Source: JAJISG01 sp964347325
GTDB taxonomy: Archaea > Thermoplasmatota > Thermoplasmata > RBG-16-68-12 > JAJISG01
Assembly (NCBI GenBank): GCA_964347325.1
Contig: CAYFYA010000028.1
Coordinates: 1 to 10,052 of the forward strand
Reading direction: 5' to 3'
DNA length: 10,052 bases
Shown here: positions 6,290 to 10,052 of the stretch, in pieces
Numbering within the stretch: the stretch's first letter is position 1
How the letters are laid out: each line of letters opens with the position of its first letter
Program-made: the position numbers and the translations under genes
The notes under the pieces: model-generated
Seen by the model: the letters and a program-made list of their open reading frames with translations, nothing else
Told to the model about the DNA's origin: nothing
The model's database searches: none

Positions 6290-6300
6290 TGGATACCGAC

Positions 6301-6846
6301 ATGCGTAGCGAGTCTTTCAGCAAGCTATTCGTCTTCGGAATCGGTTTGGCGGCTGTCCTTGCCTTGGGAGTCATTCTCCCAGTCGCCTTGGCCGACGGGG
6401 ACCATGAAGAGGGACCGATGGCCGCGTCCCACGTGCCGATTACGTTGACCGCCAAGGAGAGCGGCTGCCCCGACGGGAAGTCCCTCTGCTTCGACGTCGA
6501 TGAGATAAGGGTCAAGGTGGGAGATACCGTCAACATCACGGCGGTGAATCCTGCCGGCAACACGGGCGAGCACGATGTGACCATCGACGAGTTCAGCGTC
6601 CACATCCACCTCCACGACCCCGGTGAGGAGGGCTCACAGGAGTTCGTTGCAGACACGGCAGGGACCTACACCTTCTACTGCAGCGTCTTGGGACACCAAG
6701 CGGCAGGGATGGAGGGTTCCCTCATCGTGGAGACTGAGGGTTCCGCCGGCATCAGCACCGATCAAGTGATCCTGATCGTCGCCGTGGTAGGAGTCGTTGT
6801 GGCGGGGGCCGTCATCTTCCTGCTGTGGAGACGCGGCAGGGCTTAG
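6301..6846 (+). CDS. membrane-anchored blue-copper protein (halocyanin/plastocyanin-like cupredoxin)
   Basis: A type 1 copper electron carrier on the outer face of the membrane. From ATG 6301 (181 residues): uncleaved anchor or signal helix 9-31, cupredoxin domain about 45-145, Ser/Gly linker, second membrane helix 155-175, and a basic tail RRGRA. Copper ligands are visible: H91 in GEHDV, then C127-x4-H132-x4-M137 (YCSVLGHQAAGM), the classic plastocyanin pattern. Unusual extras are an HIHLH triplet (101-105) and a C56/C63 pair before the first strands, which could form a disulfide. A GTG at 6289 would add MDTD, but TATA spacing favours a leaderless ATG at 6301. It is probably monocistronic, with a terminator-like hairpin downstream. 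It could shuttle electrons to or from a terminal oxidase or the exported molybdenum enzyme at the left; that link is inference. Confidence 0.92.
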   Translation: MRSESFSKLFVFGIGLAAVLALGVILPVALADGDHEEGPMAASHVPITLTAKESGCPDGKSLCFDVDEIRVKVGDTVNITAVNPAGNTGEHDVTIDEFSVHIHLHDPGEEGSQEFVADTAGTYTFYCSVLGHQAAGMEGSLIVETEGSAGISTDQVILIVAVVGVVVAGAVIFLLWRRGRA

Positions 6847-6897
6847 AACGGTCAGCCCCCGTGGAATCCTGCCTACGGGCGCCCACCCAAGATTCGA

Positions 6898-6938
6898 GGT
6901 CCGAGCCGAGCGGCTTCGGACCCCCTCCCCTTTTCTTA
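6898..6938 (+). terminator. hairpin plus pyrimidine/T-rich tract after the cupredoxin gene
   Basis: GGTCCGAGCC (6898-6907) pairs with GGCTTCGGACC (6912-6922) around a GAGC loop: 7 + 3 bp with one bulged T. A C/T-only run follows, ending in TTTTCTT (6931-6937). Archaeal termination depends mainly on the T tract, so this is a plausible end for the mRNA starting at about 6301. Confidence 0.55.
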
Positions 6939-6975
6939 TGAACAGACTCTCGCCTGCAGTATCGCCCTCATGATA

Positions 6976-7019
6976 CGAACTGCGTGCTCGCGTTCGAATT
7001 TTGTTGAACAACCTTTATC
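6976..7019 (+). promoter_or_regulatory. promoter of the acidic surface-protein operon with GAAC/GTTC half-sites
   Basis: CTTTATC at 7013-7019 is a TATA box whose expected start (about 7042-7045) coincides with GTG 7045, implying a leaderless mRNA. Just upstream, CGAAC (6976-6980) and GTTCG (6992-6996) form a 5-bp inverted repeat with an 11-nt spacer, and TTGTT-G-AACAA (7001-7011) is a small palindrome abutting the box. The spacing suits a dimeric regulator. The TATA call is reasonable, the operator call tentative. Confidence 0.45.
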
Positions 7020-7044
7020 CCCGCCATGAAGGTCGAAGGGCCGG

Positions 7045-8220
7045 GTGTGTGGATTGAGGAAGTGGCTCGCGCTGCTACTGGTTGCTTCTGCCCTGATCGC
7101 TTTCTCTGCGCAAGGACTGGCCGTGGCGACAGACCTTGGCCGTCAGGAGGGCCTAGACAACGTCGACGGGAGTGTCGGCCTCACCCCGGACAATGGGGAC
7201 GACGACGATGACGATGACGAGGACCCTTCCGATGATGATGGGTCGGATGACAACTCGGGCTCCGGGAATGGCGATGATGACGACGAAGACGATGAGGACG
7301 ATGAGGACGAGGATGACGAGGATGAGGACGAGGAGCGCGAGGTCAAGGTCGAGGTCGAGGACCACGAGGTCACCATCAAGCTGGAGTCCAAGGGCCCAGA
7401 CCAGAAGGACGAGGTGAAGGTCCACTTCGATGCCGACGAGGGACAGATGAAGGTCTCCTTCGAGCGTGAGGCGTCGGCCGAGGAAGAGGTGGAGATGCGC
7501 GTCACCTTCCACAGGGTCATCGAGTTCGAGGACGCCGATGGTGACGGGGCCTACAGCCCCCTCGATGACGACTTGGTGCGGGAGTTCTTCGTCGAAGGGC
7601 TGACGGTCGAGGACCTGACCAGCGGACCCTTCGAGGTCGACGGTAAGGTCGGTCAGAGGATCATGGTCAACTACACCTTCCCTGGCGCGGGCAACTTCAG
7701 CCTAGTGTTCTGGGTCTTCGGCCAGTTCGCCTTCGTCAACGGCGTCCCGGTCCGTCCCTCGGAGGCGAAGATCGACATCCACATCGAGGACTTCCCCTTC
7801 CTCAAGGACGAGAGCCTCGTCGCGGTGGACCTAATCGTCAAGACCGAGTTCGAGATCGAGAGCGAGGATGTCACAGCCGACGAGCTCATCGCGCGGGGTG
7901 AGGAGCACACCGCCTTCTTCCGGTGGGCCTCAGAGGCAACGGTTGACGACGTCACGAAGCCCGTGAACTCCACGCTGGTCAGTGAGAAGATCAAGGTTGA
8001 AATCGAATCCGACGAGGGTGAATTCGAGAACAGGACTAGGCTCTTCTTGACCTACGCTCGCGGCGCCGTGATCGTTCACGACCCCACGGTGGGGATAGCG
8101 GCCGTTGTTCCAATGGTGCCATTCTTGGAGGGTCCGAGCCTGACGGCCTTCGGGATCGGCGTGGGGACAGTATTCCTGCTGGTCCTGGGGGTCTGGGCTT
8201 TTAACCGTCGACGCCGGTAG
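7045..8220 (+). CDS. acidic, membrane-anchored surface protein with Asp/Glu-rich linker
   Basis: A 391-residue extracellular protein with no family I recognise. Signal peptide about 1-28 (LRKWLALLLVASALIAFSAQG); a near-pure Asp/Glu stretch at 52-99; a beta-rich ectodomain about 100-355 with repeated EVKVEVEDHEV-like strands; a C-terminal membrane helix about 367-386; and a terminal RRRR. DADGDGAYSPLDDD (163-176) looks like an EF-hand or dockerin-type calcium loop (D-x-D-x-D-G). The acidic arm could hold calcium or keep the domain away from the membrane. The start is GTG 7045 (fits the TATA distance) or TTG 7054, which gives MRKWLALL; both leave the signal peptide intact. A three-helix membrane protein begins 11 nt after its stop and a winged-helix regulator follows, so the three are probably one operon and this may be the sensing ectodomain. 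Confidence 0.8.
   Translation: MCGLRKWLALLLVASALIAFSAQGLAVATDLGRQEGLDNVDGSVGLTPDNGDDDDDDDEDPSDDDGSDDNSGSGNGDDDDEDDEDDEDEDDEDEDEEREVKVEVEDHEVTIKLESKGPDQKDEVKVHFDADEGQMKVSFEREASAEEEVEMRVTFHRVIEFEDADGDGAYSPLDDDLVREFFVEGLTVEDLTSGPFEVDGKVGQRIMVNYTFPGAGNFSLVFWVFGQFAFVNGVPVRPSEAKIDIHIEDFPFLKDESLVAVDLIVKTEFEIESEDVTADELIARGEEHTAFFRWASEATVDDVTKPVNSTLVSEKIKVEIESDEGEFENRTRLFLTYARGAVIVHDPTVGIAAVVPMVPFLEGPSLTAFGIGVGTVFLLVLGVWAFNRRRR
7198..7341 (+). repeat. GAC/GAT/GAG low-complexity tract coding the acidic linker
   Basis: Runs of GAC, GAT and GAG codons encode Asp/Glu residues 52-99 with a short Ser/Gly/Asn break (about 66-76). The tract is prone to slippage, so its length may vary between strains or be misassembled. 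On the opposite strand it produces spurious Ser- and Val/Ile-rich open frames. Confidence 0.85.
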
Positions 8221-8231
8221 CTGGGACCTCC

Positions 8232-8507
8232 ATGACCTTAGCTTCCGATATCGAGGTGGCAGCCCAGGCCTGGGTCGTTGTCCTTTCCGCGACTCTCCTC
8301 ATCCTCTCCGTGGCGGCCTTCGCCAGGTCGCGCAACAGGAGGGTCCTGGGACTGACGGTGGCCTTCAGCTTCTTCCTGGCCAAGGGCATCCTGTCGGTCC
8401 TCAGCCTCTTCCAGTGGAATCCCCTTCCCTGGGCGTTTCTCACTCCGCCCATCCTAGATACTGCCATCCTGCTGTCCATCTACGTGGCGACCCTCAGGAC
8501 CAGGTGA
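8232..8507 (+). CDS. small three-helix membrane protein coupled to a winged-helix regulator
   Basis: A 91-residue protein starting at ATG 8232. Helices lie at about 9-30, 38-59 and 68-87, with a basic loop (ARSRNRR, 31-37) after the first. Topology, size and loop charge match the four small proteins at 4724-5858, but the GFG-TLGA-EG-LFE motif is not conserved; here the second helix reads FSFFLAKGILSVLSLF. It lies 11 nt after the acidic surface protein and 4 nt before the tandem winged-helix gene, an arrangement that suggests cotranslation. No strong Shine-Dalgarno precedes it. It is probably a distant relative or functional analogue of the first cluster; function unknown. Confidence 0.75.
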   Translation: MTLASDIEVAAQAWVVVLSATLLILSVAAFARSRNRRVLGLTVAFSFFLAKGILSVLSLFQWNPLPWAFLTPPILDTAILLSIYVATLRTR

Positions 8508-8511
8508 GGTG

Positions 8512-9060
8512 ATGCTGGGCAGCGAGAGCCCCTCACCCAGGACGAGGGCCAGAAGGCTCATCGAGGAGTATCCAGGTCTTCACCTGAGGGAGCTGGCAAG
8601 ACAACTGGACATGGATGTGAGGGCCGTGCAGCACCATCTCGACCGCCTCGAGAAGAAGGGGCTGGTGACGGTCCTCCGTTTCGGCAGATACAAGCGGTAC
8701 TTCCCTCGGCGGGAGGAGCACCGTGGGGAAGTGGTGGACAGGAAGGACAAGAGGATTCTGGCCCACCTCCGGAGCCCCCTGGCCCTGGGCTTGGTGGTCC
8801 ACCTGATCGTCTCTGGTCCAACCCGCTTGGCGGACCTGAGCAGCGGTGTCGGGGTGGGTCCGTCGACGGCGTCCTACCACCTGAGGAGGCTCGAGGGGGC
8901 GGGCATCGTCGTTCGGGGTAGTCAGGGCGCGACGAAGTACGCGGTGGAGGACCCAGAGAAGCTGAGGAGGCTTCTACGCGTATACGGACCGACGCCGAAT
9001 CAGGTCGACGGGCTTCTCGAGCTCTGGGAGGCGTTCGTTGGTGAGGAGGAAGCTCAATGA
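8512..9060 (+). CDS. tandem winged-helix transcriptional regulator
   Basis: A 182-residue cytosolic DNA-binding protein with two winged-helix domains. The first is about 10-65: LHLRELARQLDMD, recognition helix VRAVQHHLDRLEKKG at 36-50, wing VTVLRFGRYKRYFP. The second is about 78-150: TRLADLSSGVGVGP, recognition helix STASYHLRRLEGAG at 118-131, wing IVVRGSQGATKYAV. A C-terminal helical tail (150-182) closes it. Both recognition helices have the HHL/YHLRRLE signature of archaeal ArsR/MarR-like domains. No Cys-rich sensor site is present. ATG 8512 is chosen; GTG 8509 directly before it is in frame and possible. GGTGA 4-5 nt upstream may serve as ribosome site. Being the last gene of the unit, it likely acts on the operon promoter near 7013, though this is inference. 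Confidence 0.87.
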   Translation: MLGSESPSPRTRARRLIEEYPGLHLRELARQLDMDVRAVQHHLDRLEKKGLVTVLRFGRYKRYFPRREEHRGEVVDRKDKRILAHLRSPLALGLVVHLIVSGPTRLADLSSGVGVGPSTASYHLRRLEGAGIVVRGSQGATKYAVEDPEKLRRLLRVYGPTPNQVDGLLELWEAFVGEEEAQ

Positions 9061-9296
9061 CTGCTCGCGATGCGTGCCCCGCGGAACCAAGTGTGTCCTA
9101 CGGGCGATACAACGGGTGTGAGAGGCATTATCAAAAAAGAGAATACGTTATGCCAGATAACCGAAAACCCTCCATCAAATTCATATACCCGATTCTTAAT
9201 CCCACGCCTAAAGGGGATGGGACGTGCTGGAAATGGCTGAGTTCCAGACCCTTCTATAGACCCTAGAGGGCCCCGCGTCGGGAGGGACCCTGGAGG
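9061..9296. other. AT-rich intergenic stretch with small palindromes and a TATA box
   Basis: No convincing gene. The block 9121-9180 has 22 G/C in 60, far below its surroundings. GTTAT (9147-9151) and ATAAC (9157-9161) form an inverted repeat with a 5-nt centre, and TTATC (9129-9133) pairs with GATAA (9156-9160). ATCCC...GGGAT near 9200-9220 is a further weak inverted repeat. CTATAGA at 9254-9260 is a likely TATA box for the gene at 9297, with a GGAGGG ribosome site at 9281-9286 and a second GGAGG touching the ATG. Confidence 0.45.
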
Positions 9297-9779
9297 ATGG
9301 GTGGGTCCGTCATAGAGGTAGAGGAGTACAGGCCTGAGGCCGAAGTCCACGAGCATGTAGACTGTCCGCCCCACGACAGGCGGTGGCTGGAGAGCCACCT
9401 AGAGCAGGCTGCCACCATGCGCCCCCACGCCTTCTGCGTCGAGTGCGGCAAGGTGAAGAACATGGTGGGCGGACGGGCGAAGAAGATCGGGTTCTACCTC
9501 AGCGGCCTGTCGACCCTCAAGGAGTACTTGGAGAGGGGGAAGCGGGTCAAGCTGACCCAGAGCCAGAGCCACCTGATCGCCAAGTCCCTCATGGAGCTGA
9601 AGGAGTTCGAGGACCGCTACGGGATGAGCCTGGACGTGCAGCTGCGGCTCTACGTGGAGGCCGTCCGGCGCGTGCGGCCCGACCTTGACGATGAACTAAT
9701 CCTCCGCCTGCTGCCTAAGGTGAGGAAGAGACCGAAGAAACCCTTGATCGAGATGATGGGTAGGGGAAGTGCGAGCTGA
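9297..9779 (+). CDS. conserved-looking archaeal protein with Cys/His cluster, function unknown
   Basis: A 160-residue soluble protein. The N-terminal part carries potential zinc ligands: H18, H20, C23, H26, H34, H44, and C47-x2-C50 (AFCVECGKVKN). The rest is helical and basic, with GRAKKIGFYLSGLSTLKEYL (59-78), KLTQSQSHLIAKSLMELKEF (84-103), the motif EDRYGMSLDVQ (104-114) and a Lys/Arg-rich end. I associate this zinc knuckle plus YGM...Q arrangement with small hypothetical proteins of Thermoplasmatota, from memory only. DNA, RNA or ribosome binding would suit the charge but is unproven. The ATG at 9297 is supported by GGAGGG upstream and by codon use of the first 40 codons; ATG 9417 is an internal alternative that would delete part of the Cys/His cluster. 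Confidence 0.75.
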   Translation: MGGSVIEVEEYRPEAEVHEHVDCPPHDRRWLESHLEQAATMRPHAFCVECGKVKNMVGGRAKKIGFYLSGLSTLKEYLERGKRVKLTQSQSHLIAKSLMELKEFEDRYGMSLDVQLRLYVEAVRRVRPDLDDELILRLLPKVRKRPKKPLIEMMGRGSAS

Positions 9780-9872
9780 GCCGCATCCATGGTACTGACC
9801 TTCGGGGATGATGGGAAGGATGTGGCGGTTCAGCGAAGGCCTTGCGACTACGACACATGTGGCGTGTGAGGG

Positions 9873-9878
9873 TTTAAC
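9873..9878 (+). promoter_or_regulatory. TATA-like box for the glycosyltransferase
   Basis: TTTAAC at 9873-9878 lies about 20 nt before ATG 9896, which would give a leaderless or near-leaderless mRNA. The rest of the gap 9780-9872 shows nothing I can name. Confidence 0.35.
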
Positions 9879-9895
9879 ACAGCACTGGTGTGACC

Positions 9896-10052
9896 ATGGC
9901 TAGAACCCTGCTGGCGATACCGGCTTACAACGAGGAGCTGGCCATCGGCTCCATCGTCCTCAAGGCCCGGGAGTACGTGGACGAGGTCGTGGTGGTGGAC
10001 GACGGCTCTGAGGACGAGACCAAGAGCGTGGCCCAGATGGCCATGGCCACCG
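9896..10052 (+). CDS. family 2 glycosyltransferase, DPM1/dolichyl-phosphate sugar synthase-like (N-terminal 52 residues)
   Basis: Transfers a sugar from a nucleotide sugar, often to a polyprenyl phosphate in archaeal N-glycosylation or lipid glycosylation. The start of a GT-A fold is clear: MARTLLAIPAYNEELAIGSI, where IPAYNEE is the family's nucleotide-binding opening, then VVVVDDGSEDET with the DDGS motif of the second strand. The gene runs off the right edge, so the catalytic DxD region and any C-terminal membrane helices cannot be seen, and the acceptor cannot be inferred. ATG 9896 is chosen; GTG 9890 is in frame two codons earlier. The abundant N-x-S/T sequons in the beta-helix protein would suit an N-glycosylating cell, but no direct link is shown. 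Confidence 0.88.
   Translation, partial: MARTLLAIPAYNEELAIGSIVLKAREYVDEVVVVDDGSEDETKSVAQMAMAT

Noticed and set aside
7143..7520. Minus-strand Ser-rich and Val/Ile-rich frames
   Set aside because: They are complements of the GAC/GAT/GAG tract in the acidic protein.
9057..9266. Plus-strand 69-codon frame, and the shorter one from ATG 9150
   Set aside because: Composition shifts within the frame, there is no domain, no conserved look and no ribosome site at 9150; it covers the AT-rich intergenic region.
1..10052. tRNA, rRNA, CRISPR arrays, insertion sequences
   Set aside because: Intergenic regions were read on both strands. No T-arm/acceptor pairing, no regularly spaced direct repeats, no transposase and no terminal inverted repeats were found.

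Overview
The window looks like archaeal chromosome of fairly high GC. Start sites are preceded by TATA-type boxes (CTTTATAA, CTTTATC, CTATAAAG), several genes appear leaderless, AGG is a favoured arginine codon, and the gene content is archaeal: a halocyanin-like membrane cupredoxin, a NosD-type beta-helix surface protein, winged-helix regulators and a DPM1-like glycosyltransferase. A Thermoplasmatota-type euryarchaeon from an oxic or nitrate-exposed habitat is my best guess. That is inference from gene style, not from a marker gene.

The left two thirds (1-6220) is read on the minus strand. From upstream to downstream it holds: a winged-helix regulator (6220-5858); four small three-helix membrane proteins packed with short overlaps (5858-4724); a large surface protein with a beta-helix, a PKD domain, one membrane helix and a cytosolic zinc ribbon (4551-2149); a small two-helix membrane protein broken by a frameshift (2116-1893); and the N-terminal 573 residues of a Tat-exported molybdopterin enzyme of the NarG/Nxr type (1720 to beyond the left edge). 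The enzyme has its own TATA box, enclosed in a perfect 6-bp inverted repeat.

The right third is read on the plus strand. A blue-copper protein (6301-6846) diverges from the regulator across an 80-bp gap with one near-symmetrical TATA element. After a hairpin plus pyrimidine tract comes a second unit: an acidic membrane-anchored surface protein (7045-8220), a fifth small three-helix membrane protein (8232-8507) and a tandem winged-helix regulator (8512-9060). An AT-rich intergenic stretch, a conserved-looking Cys/His protein (9297-9779) and the start of a family 2 glycosyltransferase (9896 onward) complete the window.

The most interesting theme is that small three-helix membrane proteins are twice packed against winged-helix regulators, next to exported redox or surface proteins. 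This suggests, without proving it, a compact membrane-to-DNA signalling arrangement. A second theme is non-canonical initiation: GGAGG followed by 7 nt precedes an in-frame CTG (4581) and an ATA (5008), the same geometry seen at the ATG start at 5858.
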